Source: Actinomycetota bacterium (GTDB lineage: Bacteria; Actinomycetota; Acidimicrobiia; Acidimicrobiales; Ilumatobacteraceae). From it: a stretch of 64,000 nt of DNA. A program made the position numbers and the translations under genes. Under the pieces are notes generated by a model. That model was not told the origin of the DNA and did not search any database. It saw only the letters and a list, made by a program, of their open reading frames with translations. The stretch spans positions 1 to 64,000 of the forward strand of contig JACQZZ010000103.1 of assembly GCA_016213625.1 (NCBI GenBank). Reading direction: 5' to 3'. Positions 10,360 through 18,948 of the stretch are shown piece after piece. How positions within the stretch are numbered: position 1 is the stretch's first letter; every line of letters begins with the position of its first letter.

Positions 10360-11382
10360 ATGCCCGACCGCTGGTCCGACGTCGACGAAGGCGAACTCGA
10401 TGCGCACATGCTCGTGTCGACGGGGCATCTACCCGCCGACACCGATGTGCAGGCGCTGCTGGAGGAAGGGCACGCGCGGTATCGCTCGCTCGGCGACGGT
10501 GTGGTGGCCGACTACATCCCGGCGCTCGCGTGCGCGTCGCCGGAGTGGTTCGGTGCAGCCATCGTGGGGACACGCGGCGGCGTCTTCCAGGTGGGCGACG
10601 CGAGGCACGAGTTCTCCATCCAGAGCGTGTCGAAGCCGTTCGTGTTCGCCCTCGTGGTCGACTCGCTCGGAGCCGACGAGGCGCGCCGGCGGCTGGGTGT
10701 GAACAGCACCGGCCTGCCGTTCAACTCGGTGATGGCCATCGAGCTGGGTGACGACCGCACCATCAACCCGATGGTGAACGCCGGAGCCATCGCCACCACC
10801 AGCCTGGTCCCCGGCGACACGGCCGACGACAAGTGGAGGTTCGTCCTGCGTGGCCTGTCCCGATTCGCCGGTCGTGCCCTGGCGATCGACGACGAGGTGT
10901 ACGCCTCGGAGATGTCGAGCAATCGCCGCAATCAGGGCATCGCCCATCTGCTCGACAGCTACGATCGGATGTACTTCGATCCCGACGCAGCCACCGACGT
11001 GTACACGCGGCAGTGCTCGGTGCGTGTCAGCGCCACCGATCTCGCGGTGATGGGCGCCACGCTGGCCGATGGTGGCGTGAACCCGGTGACCGGTGAACGG
11101 GTGGTCGCGGCATCCACGTGTCGGCGGGTGCTGGCCGTGCTGGCCACCGCCGGCCTCTACGAGCACTCCGGCGACTGGCTCTACGACGTGGGCCTGCCCG
11201 GCAAGAGCGGCGTCAGTGGTGGCATCGTCACCATCGCGCCGGGAAAGGGAGCGGTGGGCACGTTCTCGCCGCCGCTCGACGTCGCCGGCAACAGCGTGCG
11301 CGGTCAGCGGTTGACGCGGTTCCTCTCGGACCGGCTCGGATTGAACCTGTTCGCCTCGCAGCCCGAGCACGAGCGCGGCTGA
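10360..11382 (+). CDS. glsA: Glutaminase
   Basis: A 340-residue glutaminase hydrolysing L-glutamine to glutamate and ammonia in the cytoplasm. It carries the beta-lactamase-like catalytic SxxK in FSIQSVSKPF, plus the family stretches VDSLGADEARRRLGVNSTGLPFNS, INPMVNAGAIATT and GLPGKSGVSGGIVTIAPGKG. Length is near the usual ~310-330 with a short N-terminal extension. The start is the ATG at 10360, or a GTG three codons earlier. Confidence 0.95.
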   Translation: MPDRWSDVDEGELDAHMLVSTGHLPADTDVQALLEEGHARYRSLGDGVVADYIPALACASPEWFGAAIVGTRGGVFQVGDARHEFSIQSVSKPFVFALVVDSLGADEARRRLGVNSTGLPFNSVMAIELGDDRTINPMVNAGAIATTSLVPGDTADDKWRFVLRGLSRFAGRALAIDDEVYASEMSSNRRNQGIAHLLDSYDRMYFDPDAATDVYTRQCSVRVSATDLAVMGATLADGGVNPVTGERVVAASTCRRVLAVLATAGLYEHSGDWLYDVGLPGKSGVSGGIVTIAPGKGAVGTFSPPLDVAGNSVRGQRLTRFLSDRLGLNLFASQPEHERG

Positions 11383-11430
11383 AGCCCTTCTGTCGCAGGC
11401 CCGTCGTGCCCGCGGATCAGGCGCTGCCGC

Positions 11431-13176
11431 TCAGGTCTTGCCCAGGAACGCCATCAGCCGCTGCGAGTCCTCGATGGTCCAGCCCTCCGGCGGCGCTACC
11501 GCCGCCCAGCCGGGGACGAACGAGATGCTGTAGTCGTGCCCGAACCCCGGCTTGGCGCCGAAGCCGGCCGACAGGTCGGCAACACCCTGTGCCCAGGTGA
11601 CGAACGGGAACCATGCGGCGCGGGACGGGATGTCGTAGCCCTTCGGCTCCTGGATCCACTCCGGCTCGGACCACATCGTCTCCATGTTCCAGAACGTGAC
11701 CGGGTCGCTCGGATGCTGGATGTACAGCACTCGCGGCCCCGTCCAGTCGTCGAGCGGCCGCAGGAGCTCCTCGTTCTGGTTGGCGAACCGCACGGACTCT
11801 CCGTCGCGATACACCGGCAGCCAGGCGGTGGACCCGTCGTCGCGGCCAGCCACGATCTGACCCCACATCGCATTGTCGTTGGTTGGCCCGGTGAAGAGCG
11901 CGCCGTCGGTGCGGTTCACGATGTTCGCCACCGAGGTGCGCACGTCGTGCCCGGCGAACGCGGCCTCGGCCCCCATCGAGCCCAGGCTCTGGCCGAACAC
12001 CAGCAGCTTCGGACGGTCGTCCTCCGGAAGGGCCGACCATGCGGCCGACACCGCGTTGAACAGTTCGGAGCCGGCCGACTGCGCCACATCCGCGTCGACC
12101 AACGTGGAGATCCAGCTGGGCAGGAACGAATACTGGATGGCCACCATGGCGGTGTCGCCGGCGTACAGCTGCTCGATCGCGGTGGCGGCGTCGGGGTCCA
12201 CCCACCCGGTGCCCGTGACGGTGGTGACGACGAGCACCTGTCGATCGAACCCTCCGGCGCGTTCCAGGTCGCGCACGGCCAGCTCGGCGCGAGTCTCGGC
12301 GTCGTCGGCCGAGTTGAGGCCGGCATAGATGCGCACGGGGCGGAACACGTTCGCATCCGCGCCGTGGAACTCGACGAGGTCGGCCTCCGAAGTGGCGCGA
12401 GTGACGAAGTTGCGGCCCTCACGGCCGAGCGTGTCCCAGGCGATGAGCGATTCGGGGCTTCCGGACACGGTGGGGTCGGTGGGCTGCTCGGCGTTGGCGT
12501 CGGTGCCGTCGTCGACCTCACCGAAGGTGCCGCGCGCCCAGTCGTCGAACTCGGAGTACAGGAAGCCGCCTCCCCACTGGGCGAGCAACACGACCACGAT
12601 GAACGTGGCGAGTGTGGCGCCGGTGCGCTGGAAGTGCCGCGACATCCACCGGTCCACGGCTCGCACGCCGCGCCAGACGACTCGGCCGAGCGAGATGAGG
12701 AAGACCGTGAGGATGATCGTGGCGAGCACCATCGGCACCAGCGAGGTGGCCGAGATGTGCTCCATGGCGAACAGGTCGCGCTGTTCGTTCTGCCAGTCGG
12801 TCCACACCCACAGCCCGGTGATGAACACCAGGCCGCCGGCGACACCGATGGCGATCCACAGGCCGCGGCGCACGTCGGCGCGGAGGGTCCAGTGGAACCG
12901 AGCCATCGTGCGGTGCACGACCCAGCCGATGAACGTGCCGACCATGATGGCGAACGCGATGCAGACGGCGCTGATCGTCGCCTGGCTGACCGCGCCACGA
13001 GGCATGAGCGTTGGCGACAGCGACTTCCACCAGAAGAGGATCGCGAGCGCGATGCCGCCCAACGACGGCCGGCGGCGCAGCATGGCCCACCAGCCGATGC
13101 GCTCGGGCGGGGCCGGTTGCTCGACGGTCTCCGGGCTGGAGTCCGGGACGGGTGCGACCTCGTCGACGGTGTTCAT
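11431..13176 (-). CDS. Membrane-anchored alpha/beta hydrolase (Abhydrolase_9 type)
   Basis: A 581-residue protein with an N-terminal membrane domain of four or five segments (residues ~30-200) and a C-terminal extracytoplasmic-looking alpha/beta hydrolase domain. The nucleophile elbow is GQSLGS (LLVFGQSLGSMGAEAAFAG) near residue 400. This matches the actinobacterial two-domain family pairing an N-terminal membrane domain with a C-terminal hydrolase domain; its substrate is unknown. It is transcribed convergently with the glutaminase gene and divergently from the SARP regulator. Confidence 0.85.
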   Translation of the reverse strand: MNTVDEVAPVPDSSPETVEQPAPPERIGWWAMLRRRPSLGGIALAILFWWKSLSPTLMPRGAVSQATISAVCIAFAIMVGTFIGWVVHRTMARFHWTLRADVRRGLWIAIGVAGGLVFITGLWVWTDWQNEQRDLFAMEHISATSLVPMVLATIILTVFLISLGRVVWRGVRAVDRWMSRHFQRTGATLATFIVVVLLAQWGGGFLYSEFDDWARGTFGEVDDGTDANAEQPTDPTVSGSPESLIAWDTLGREGRNFVTRATSEADLVEFHGADANVFRPVRIYAGLNSADDAETRAELAVRDLERAGGFDRQVLVVTTVTGTGWVDPDAATAIEQLYAGDTAMVAIQYSFLPSWISTLVDADVAQSAGSELFNAVSAAWSALPEDDRPKLLVFGQSLGSMGAEAAFAGHDVRTSVANIVNRTDGALFTGPTNDNAMWGQIVAGRDDGSTAWLPVYRDGESVRFANQNEELLRPLDDWTGPRVLYIQHPSDPVTFWNMETMWSEPEWIQEPKGYDIPSRAAWFPFVTWAQGVADLSAGFGAKPGFGHDYSISFVPGWAAVAPPEGWTIEDSQRLMAFLGKT

Positions 13177-13309
13177 GTGCTCGACCTTACCGGTCGGTCG
13201 CGCGTCGAGCGTCGGTGCCCACGAGAGCTTCGGCCGGTCGCGCAGCGGCCGAAACTCGTCCGGTGGCCCGGGCAGTGGGGATCCGTCAGAGCAAGGGTGT
13301 CAGCCTCTC

Positions 13310-13315
13310 TACACT
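13310..13315 (+). promoter_or_regulatory. Probable -10 element (TACACT) of the SARP gene
   Basis: TACACT fits the actinobacterial TANNNT -10 pattern. It lies seven bases before an ATG at 13323, so a transcript would begin essentially at that ATG. No good -35 element is visible. It is the best promoter candidate in the 283-base divergent gap 13177-13459. Confidence 0.45.
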
Positions 13316-13322
13316 CGGCGAG

Positions 13323-13457
13323 ATGGCGCTCGCGCTCGACACCCCAATCGGCCCTGCGCTGGGCGCGGTGGTCCGCGGTGAGCCTGACGACGCGGGTGGA
13401 GCCTCGCGTCGGGCTGCTCCCTGGCGTTGTCACTTCGAGCGGACGCGCGGGGGGTAG
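13323..13457 (+). CDS. Possible leaderless 44-residue leader ORF upstream of the SARP regulator
   Basis: An ATG at the predicted transcription start opens a 44-codon frame beginning ALALDTPIGPALGAVVRGEP. Its TAG stop ends two bases before the ATG of the regulator, and the regulator's ribosome site (GGGGGG) lies inside its last codons. A ribosome finishing the leader would therefore sit on the regulator's start. The sequence could also be a decayed gene start. Translation is unproven. Confidence 0.4.
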   Translation: MALALDTPIGPALGAVVRGEPDDAGGASRRAAPWRCHFERTRGG

Positions 13458-13459
13458 CG

Positions 13460-16372
13460 ATGGCCCGCGGAACGGCGACCGGTGCGCCATCGGGACACCG
13501 CGAGCGTTCTGCGATTCGGGTCGACGTGCTGGGCGAACTCAGGGTGCTGGACGCCGAGGGTGCCAGCGTGGCGCTGCCGTTCCAATTGCGACGACTCCTC
13601 GGAATGATGGTCGCCGCCGGCACCGCATCGGTGACGGCCGCACGCCTTGCCGACCAGATCACCGACGGCCGACCCGACTCCTCGGCGGTGCGGACCGCCG
13701 TCTCCAGGTTGCGGCGGATTCTGGGCGATCGCATCGAGACCGGCCCCACCGGCTATCGCCTGCTGCTGGAGTCGGGTGAACTCGACGCCGAGCGCTTCGT
13801 CGACCTGACCGCGAGGGCGAGCGATGCTGAGGGGGCCGAGCGGCAGCAACTGCTCCGAGACGCACTCGACCTGTGGCGCGGTCCGGCATTCGGCGATCTT
13901 CGTGACGAGTCGTGGGCGCTCGGGCCGGCCCGTCGTCTCGATGGACTGCGCGCGACGGCGATCGAAGATCTCGCCGATGTGTGTGTCGCCAGCGGGCATC
14001 GCTCGGCGGCGATTCGTCTCCTGAGCGAGCTCGTCCTGGTCGACCCCTATCGTGAGCGCCCGGTCGGCCTCTTGATGCAGCAGTTGGCCGAGGATGGGCG
14101 TCTCATCGAGGCGCTCCGCGAGTTTCAACGGCTTCGCTCGGTGCTGGCCGGGGTGGGTCTCGAACCGTCCGCCGATCTCCGACGAATCGAGGCTGCGTTA
14201 CTCGCCGACACCACCGATTCACGCCCGCCGATCGACGTGGTCTCGGGCAATCTTCGTCGCCCGGTCGACGCCTTCGTGGGACGCGAGCGCGAACTGAAGG
14301 CGCTGGTGGAGGTGGTGGCCTCGAGGCGCCTCGTCACGGTCGTGGGAGCGGGTGGCGTCGGCAAGACACGATTGGCCGTGGAGGCTGCCGCCGGATCATC
14401 GCCGACGTTCTCGTCAGGCGTCTGGTTCGTGCCGCTGGTCTCGCTCTCCGAGGACGGCGACGTGTTCGCAGCGACCATGACCGTGCTGAACGTCGGAGCC
14501 GACGCGAGGCGATCATCCATCGACTCGATCATCGACACGATGCGGCGGCGGACTGCGCTCATCGTCCTCGACAACGCGGAGCATCTGATCGAGGGCTGTG
14601 CCGCGCTGGCGTCGGCGCTGCTCCGGGACACCGACGAGGTCCACCTCATCGTGACCAGTCGCGAGCCCTTGGGCATCCAGGGCGAGCATGTTCACTTCGT
14701 GGCACCTCTCGATCCGTTCGACAGTGTCGACCTCTTCTGCTCGCGTGCGTACAGCGCCGATGACCGTTTCGAATGCGGCGATGCCGATCGATCGGTCATC
14801 GAGGACATCTGCAGCCGGCTCGACCATCTCCCGTTGGCGATCGAGCTGGCAGCAGCTCGAACCCGAACCCTCTCGGTCGCCGAACTCGAGGAGCGACTCG
14901 ACGAGGCGTCGGCGATGCCCCGTCGCCGTGACACCGCGGACCACCACGCCACGATGCGCGCGGCGATCGACTGGTCGTATCGACTGCTCGACGACGACGA
15001 GCGGGCCGTCTTCGATGTGCTCGGGCTGTTCGCCGGTTCGTTCGATCTGGCCGCCGCGTCCGAGGTCTGCGGGGCGGGCCCAGGGGGAGAGCCCGACCCC
15101 GCCGTCGTGGTTCCTTCGTTGGTGAACAGGTCCATGGTCATGGCTGATCGAAGCGGTCCGACGACGCGGTACTCGCTCCTCGAGACGATCCGTCGGTTCT
15201 CGCTCGAGCGGTTGGCCAGCGGACCCTCCGAGCGCGAGGTGCGAACGCGATACGTCGCCTACTTCGCAGGCCTCGCCTCGGACGTCCACGGCATGAATGC
15301 TGCCGACCCTCGCCGGGCGGCGACCATCGCCACACTCGACTGGGACAACTTCCGTGAGGCGCTCCATCATGCGCTCGACGACGGTGATGTGGAGCGTGCT
15401 GCTTCGATCGTGGTCAACCTCGCCGTGGCGCTCGACCTCGGACGTCACGAGCACGGGCGCTTCGTGCTCGACGTACTGGCACTGCTTCCCGACGGCCACC
15501 GTCGGGCGCCCATCCTGCATTGCCTCGCCGGGTGGTGGGCAAACCTGTCCGGCGACCACCGTCGAGCGATTCTGCTGGCCGAACGCGGGCTGTGTTGCCC
15601 CACGACCATCCCGACGTTCACGTCCATCCTGCTCCACATCGTGATCGCCGAGGCGCGTGTCCACCTCGGCGATCCGATCGGCGCGCTGGACGCTGTGCAG
15701 GTGGTGCTGGGTCGAAGCGACAACGATCACCAGATCCGTGTCGTGTTCATCCTGGGATGTTGGGCGGCGTGGACCCCCCGACCCGACATGGTCGCCGGCT
15801 TCGCGGCCCGCATCGCCGAGGTGGCCGGACGGACGGGCCGTTACGACGACCTGCATCAGGCGGCGTACTGCGAAGGAATCGCCCTGCTGGTCGAGGGTGA
15901 CGCCATTGCAGCGATCGAGCGGTTCCGAGCTGCACGACGTCACTGTGATGGCTACCCGAACCTCGAGGCAGAGGCGCTGCAGGGCCTGACCCTCGCCGTG
16001 GCGGCCGCGAAGGTGCCGGAAGCGTGCGATGTATTCCTCGACGCCCTTGCGGCCACGGCGTCAGCCCGCATGCTCGCGCATTGGTGGATGGTGATCGAGA
16101 CGCTGGCGATCCACTGGGCCGACGAGGGTCGGTTGGCGCCTGCGGCGGTGCTGCTCGGTGGACTCGAGGCGCACGATCGAGCGTGTGTCTTCCTCGTGCA
16201 CGGACGCGAGCGTGCCGTGGCGCTCGTGGCCGATCTGCCCGAGATCGACGCGTACACGGTGGCCGGGCGTTCGATGAGCCGCACCGAGTTGGCCGATCAT
16301 GCCACGGCGGTCCTGATGGCAGAGCGAGATCAGGTCGTCGGCACTTCGCCCCACACCAAGCGGACCTCGTAG
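13460..16372 (+). CDS. SARP/AfsR-type transcriptional regulator with NB-ARC-like ATPase
   Basis: A 970-residue regulator. Residues ~15-95 are an OmpR-like DNA-binding domain (VDVLGELRVLDAEGASV...RTAVSRLRRILG), residues ~100-245 a bacterial transcriptional activation domain (DALDLWRGPAFGD...LVDPYRERPVGLLMQQLAEDGRLIEALREFQRLRSVL), and residues ~280-560 a STAND-type ATPase with Walker A VVGAGGVGKTRL and a Walker B-like ALIVLDNAEHL. The rest is helical repeats. Such proteins switch on adjacent or distant secondary-metabolism or stress genes, but no biosynthetic cluster is present here. The start is the ATG at 13460 with a strong G-rich ribosome site, not the TTG 33 bases earlier. Its end overlaps the convergent lipoprotein gene by 43 bases. 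Confidence 0.9.
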   Translation: MARGTATGAPSGHRERSAIRVDVLGELRVLDAEGASVALPFQLRRLLGMMVAAGTASVTAARLADQITDGRPDSSAVRTAVSRLRRILGDRIETGPTGYRLLLESGELDAERFVDLTARASDAEGAERQQLLRDALDLWRGPAFGDLRDESWALGPARRLDGLRATAIEDLADVCVASGHRSAAIRLLSELVLVDPYRERPVGLLMQQLAEDGRLIEALREFQRLRSVLAGVGLEPSADLRRIEAALLADTTDSRPPIDVVSGNLRRPVDAFVGRERELKALVEVVASRRLVTVVGAGGVGKTRLAVEAAAGSSPTFSSGVWFVPLVSLSEDGDVFAATMTVLNVGADARRSSIDSIIDTMRRRTALIVLDNAEHLIEGCAALASALLRDTDEVHLIVTSREPLGIQGEHVHFVAPLDPFDSVDLFCSRAYSADDRFECGDADRSVIEDICSRLDHLPLAIELAAARTRTLSVAELEERLDEASAMPRRRDTADHHATMRAAIDWSYRLLDDDERAVFDVLGLFAGSFDLAAASEVCGAGPGGEPDPAVVVPSLVNRSMVMADRSGPTTRYSLLETIRRFSLERLASGPSEREVRTRYVAYFAGLASDVHGMNAADPRRAATIATLDWDNFREALHHALDDGDVERAASIVVNLAVALDLGRHEHGRFVLDVLALLPDGHRRAPILHCLAGWWANLSGDHRRAILLAERGLCCPTTIPTFTSILLHIVIAEARVHLGDPIGALDAVQVVLGRSDNDHQIRVVFILGCWAAWTPRPDMVAGFAARIAEVAGRTGRYDDLHQAAYCEGIALLVEGDAIAAIERFRAARRHCDGYPNLEAEALQGLTLAVAAAKVPEACDVFLDALAATASARMLAHWWMVIETLAIHWADEGRLAPAAVLLGGLEAHDRACVFLVHGRERAVALVADLPEIDAYTVAGRSMSRTELADHATAVLMAERDQVVGTSPHTKRTS

Positions 16373-16947
16373 GTGCCGGAGTTGCCATCCGGGTTGTACG
16401 CCCAGGAGAAGGAGCCGGTGGCGCCCAGGAAGTCACCCGAAGCGCCGACCGCAGGGGTGGTGCCGGGTGCTGCCGGGAGCGTGACGTCCTTCTCGGGCTC
16501 GGTCCACGCCAAGGTACCCTCACCCACGCCGGCCATCGTGGCTCGCAATGTGCCATCCGCGTACGAGGTGACGACCCCGTTGGCGCCCACCGGCGAGACC
16601 CCGATGTCGTAGAGCGCCGTGCCGGTGAGATCGCCGTCGAACACGACGGCCTCACCCAACCACGTGTAGCCCGAGGGCAGGGACACCGTCCCGAATGCCG
16701 CGTCCGCCACGATGGTCCACGTGCCGGTGGCGGTGATCGAACGCGGTTCGGTCGTGGTCGTCGCCGGCACGGTGGTGGTGGCGACAGCGGAGGCCGCGGC
16801 CGTGGATGCCGCGGCCCTCGCCGCCGTTGCCGTCACAGCCGGTGTCGTCGAGCCGGCGGCGGTGTCTTCGGCACAGGCCGTGACCGAGACGAGCAACATG
16901 GATGCGACGACGGATGTGCGCAGGATGTGAGCGACAGGCGTGAGCAT
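16330..16947 (-). CDS. Secreted lipoprotein of unknown function
   Basis: Not recognised. The 205-residue protein has a signal peptide (MLTPVAHILRTSVVASMLLVSV) ending in a lipobox-like VTAC at residues 22-25, a low-complexity Ala/Thr linker to about residue 70, and a beta-rich globular C-terminal domain of about 130 residues (ITATGTWTIVADAAFGTV...). Its last 43 bases lie inside the end of the convergent SARP gene. Confidence 0.7.
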   Translation of the reverse strand: MLTPVAHILRTSVVASMLLVSVTACAEDTAAGSTTPAVTATAARAAASTAAASAVATTTVPATTTTEPRSITATGTWTIVADAAFGTVSLPSGYTWLGEAVVFDGDLTGTALYDIGVSPVGANGVVTSYADGTLRATMAGVGEGTLAWTEPEKDVTLPAAPGTTPAVGASGDFLGATGSFSWAYNPDGNSGTYEVRLVWGEVPTT

Positions 16948-17050
16948 GGTGTACTCCTTGGGGTGGTCGGAGGCCGATCAACCCAAGTGTGAGGGCGCGA
17001 TGTCACTCACTCGTCACCACGAGGTCACGAGATGCTCGCTGCACCGCTCG

Positions 17051-17125
17051 TGGCGCCCTCGGAGAGATTCGAACTCCCGCACACGGTTCCGGAAACCGAT
17101 GCTCTATCCCCTGAGCTACGAGGGC
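17051..17125 (-). tRNA. tRNA-Arg (anticodon CCG)
   Basis: The minus strand folds as a standard tRNA. The acceptor is GCCCTCG paired with CGAGGGC, the D arm GCTC/GAGC, the anticodon loop TTCCGGA giving CCG (reads CGG), then a four-base variable loop and a T arm with TTCGAAT. Discriminator G is followed by an encoded CCA at 17051-17053. The first anticodon-stem pair is a U-U mismatch. Confidence 0.95.
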
Positions 17126-17160
17126 GGGGGTCCCGAAGGACGTCGTCACGATACCGACTC

Positions 17161-17664
17161 TCAGGTGCGCCGCGGCAACCGTCGGGGCCGAGGGGTGCCC
17201 GCGATGGCGTCCTCGCTCGTGTCGCCCTGCAGATACCGGGGGCCGTGCCCCAGCCGGCCGGCCACGTCGTCGGGGTTGTACAGCGCGCAGCGCTCGAGGC
17301 TGAGGCACCCGCACCCGATGCACGAGTCGAGCCGGTCGCGGAGCGACTCGAGCAACTCGATGCGTTCGTCGAGTCGCGATCGCCACGCCGTGGACAACTC
17401 GGTCCAGTCCTCGGGTGTGGGGGTGCGACCGTCGGGCAGCGTGGCGAGGGCGTTGCCGATCTCCTCCAGCGAGAGGCCCACCCGTTGCGCGCTGCGAATG
17501 AACGCCACGCGGCGCAGCGTGTCGCGGGTGTAGCGGCGTCGGCCGGCGTCGTTGCGATGTGACGGTCCGATGAGCCCCTGGTCCTCGTAGAACCGCAACG
17601 CGGAGGCCGCCACCCCGGCGCGGGTGGACAGCTGACCGATGGTGAGCAGTTCCGTGGCGTCCAT
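17161..17664 (-). CDS. soxR: Redox-sensitive MerR-family activator SoxR
   Basis: A 167-residue MerR-family regulator. Residues 7-75 are the winged helix-turn-helix (LLTIGQLSTRAGVAASALRFYEDQGLI), residues ~80-112 a dimerisation helix, and the [2Fe-2S] cluster ligands are C115, C118, C120 and C126 in the canonical CX2CXCX5C spacing. Actinobacterial SoxR responds to redox-active compounds. The divergent gene 75 bases away has a consensus SoxR site in its promoter, so it is the likely direct target. The start is the ATG at 17664. Confidence 0.95.
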   Translation of the reverse strand: MDATELLTIGQLSTRAGVAASALRFYEDQGLIGPSHRNDAGRRRYTRDTLRRVAFIRSAQRVGLSLEEIGNALATLPDGRTPTPEDWTELSTAWRSRLDERIELLESLRDRLDSCIGCGCLSLERCALYNPDDVAGRLGHGPRYLQGDTSEDAIAGTPRPRRLPRRT

Positions 17665-17701
17665 ACCCGCGGTGACCCTTCTGCCGTCGCGAAGAAATCG
17701 C

Positions 17702-17732
17702 TTGACCTCAAGTGAACTTGAAGTAGCAGAGT
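17702..17732 (+). promoter_or_regulatory. SoxR-controlled promoter with 19-base spacer
   Basis: A -35 element TTGACC (17702-17707) and a weak -10 CAGAGT (17727-17732) are separated by 19 bases, the lengthened spacer of MerR-family targets. The spacer carries the SoxR dyad CCTCAAGTGAACTTGAAG (17706-17723), whose core TCAAGT-GA-ACTTGA is a perfect inverted repeat. Initiation about seven bases after the -10 would fall at the ATG at 17740, giving a leaderless mRNA. Confidence 0.85.
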
Positions 17733-17739
17733 ACCGCTC

Positions 17740-18870
17740 ATGATCACCGCTCCCCCCATGTCGTCCGACCTGCGGTCGGCCGCCTCCCCCCGGGTGGCCG
17801 ACGCCGCGGCCCGGGCCGCTGCGACCATCGCGGTCCCCAAGTCGGCGCCCGCCGACTCGTTCGTCCTCCACGCCCCGCTCGAACTGCTGGCCCGCGTCGG
17901 CCTGGTGCCGTACGTGGCTCCTGATCGGCGAGACGACGCGATCGCGATGATCGATCGACTGGCCGACCAGTACGAGGCGTCGGGTGACCCGGTGGCCGAG
18001 CCCGCCCCGATGGCGCTCGGCGATCCTGTCTCGGCTGCTCGTCGGTTGGTGGACGCCCTCGGCGAAGGTGACCTCGATCGGGTCGACTCGTCGGCAGATG
18101 CCCTGCTGTCGACCGTCTCGTTCCCCGAGGCGGCGGGCCTGCTCGCCGGTCACGTGATCACGTCGCTCGCTGCCGCCGGCCATGCGCCGATCGGGTTCGC
18201 GCTCGGCGCACGTGTGCGACCTGCGCTGTCGCCCTCGCTGCTGCGAGGCGCGCTGCGCGGCATCGCGACGCGGCCGGACTGGCAGGTGCGATGGCACGTC
18301 GACCACGTCGACAACGGCGACCCGAATCGGCTGTACGAGGCGCTCCGCTCGGTCCCGCGGCTGGGCTCGCCGGGGTCGGACTTCATCCATCCGCTGATGT
18401 CGCAGGTGCAGGACGGTGGCCTCGCTGAGGCATTGCTGGCACCGGTGCTCGCCGATCGGTTCGACGTGACCGGCGCCGCCCGCACGCTCACGCGGGTGGC
18501 GGCGTGGAGCATGGTCCACGACGACCCGGCCCATGCGCCGTACGGCTGGAGCCACGCGCTCACCATGCCGCAGGCGGTGATGAACCTCGCTGGCGCCGGT
18601 GTGCCTCCTCGCCTCGCGCTGGCGGTGGCAGCGACGTTCACCGCAGGGTTCCGGGCGGCCCACTCGCAGGTCGACCTGCCGGCGGTGATCGTTCCGGGTT
18701 CGATGCCCGACGTCACGGCGGCCGAGTTGGCAACGGCCGCGTCCCTGCACGAGGACGCCCACCTGGTGAAGTTCACGCTCGCCTGCCTGCACGCCGCGGC
18801 GGACGATCCTCGCTATCGCTCCCTGTACCTCTCGGCCGCGCTGCGTCTCGTGACCTGGTGGAACGCCTGA
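17740..18870 (+). CDS. SoxR-regulated protein of unknown function
   Basis: A 376-residue soluble, mostly helical, Ala-rich protein that I do not recognise confidently. It has several conserved-looking His-containing stretches: FVLHAPLELLARVGLVPYV (~residues 42-60), AAGHAPIGFALGARVRPALSP, WHVDHVDNGDP, DDPAHAPYGWSHALTMPQAVMNLA and LHEDAHLVKFTLACLHAA. There is no signal peptide or membrane segment. Scattered conserved His, Asp and Glu suggest a metal or redox enzyme, perhaps modifying redox-active small molecules, but this rests only on its SoxR promoter. The ATG at 17740 coincides with the predicted transcription start. Confidence 0.8.
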   Translation: MITAPPMSSDLRSAASPRVADAAARAAATIAVPKSAPADSFVLHAPLELLARVGLVPYVAPDRRDDAIAMIDRLADQYEASGDPVAEPAPMALGDPVSAARRLVDALGEGDLDRVDSSADALLSTVSFPEAAGLLAGHVITSLAAAGHAPIGFALGARVRPALSPSLLRGALRGIATRPDWQVRWHVDHVDNGDPNRLYEALRSVPRLGSPGSDFIHPLMSQVQDGGLAEALLAPVLADRFDVTGAARTLTRVAAWSMVHDDPAHAPYGWSHALTMPQAVMNLAGAGVPPRLALAVAATFTAGFRAAHSQVDLPAVIVPGSMPDVTAAELATAASLHEDAHLVKFTLACLHAAADDPRYRSLYLSAALRLVTWWNA

Positions 18871-18948
18871 CGACACGCGGCGCTCCGACCGGTGCACGGC
18901 GTCGCGGGGTAAGGTCATCTTCCGCGGGCGCGGAGCAACAGGGAGATC

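Noticed and set aside
13011-13457. 148-residue plus frame before the SARP gene
   Set aside because: The 5' part overlaps the hydrolase gene in antisense; only the portion from 13323 has promoter support and is kept as a possible leader.
14513-15943. 476-residue minus frame inside the SARP gene
   Set aside because: Antisense shadow; the plus frame has the Walker A and BTAD motifs.
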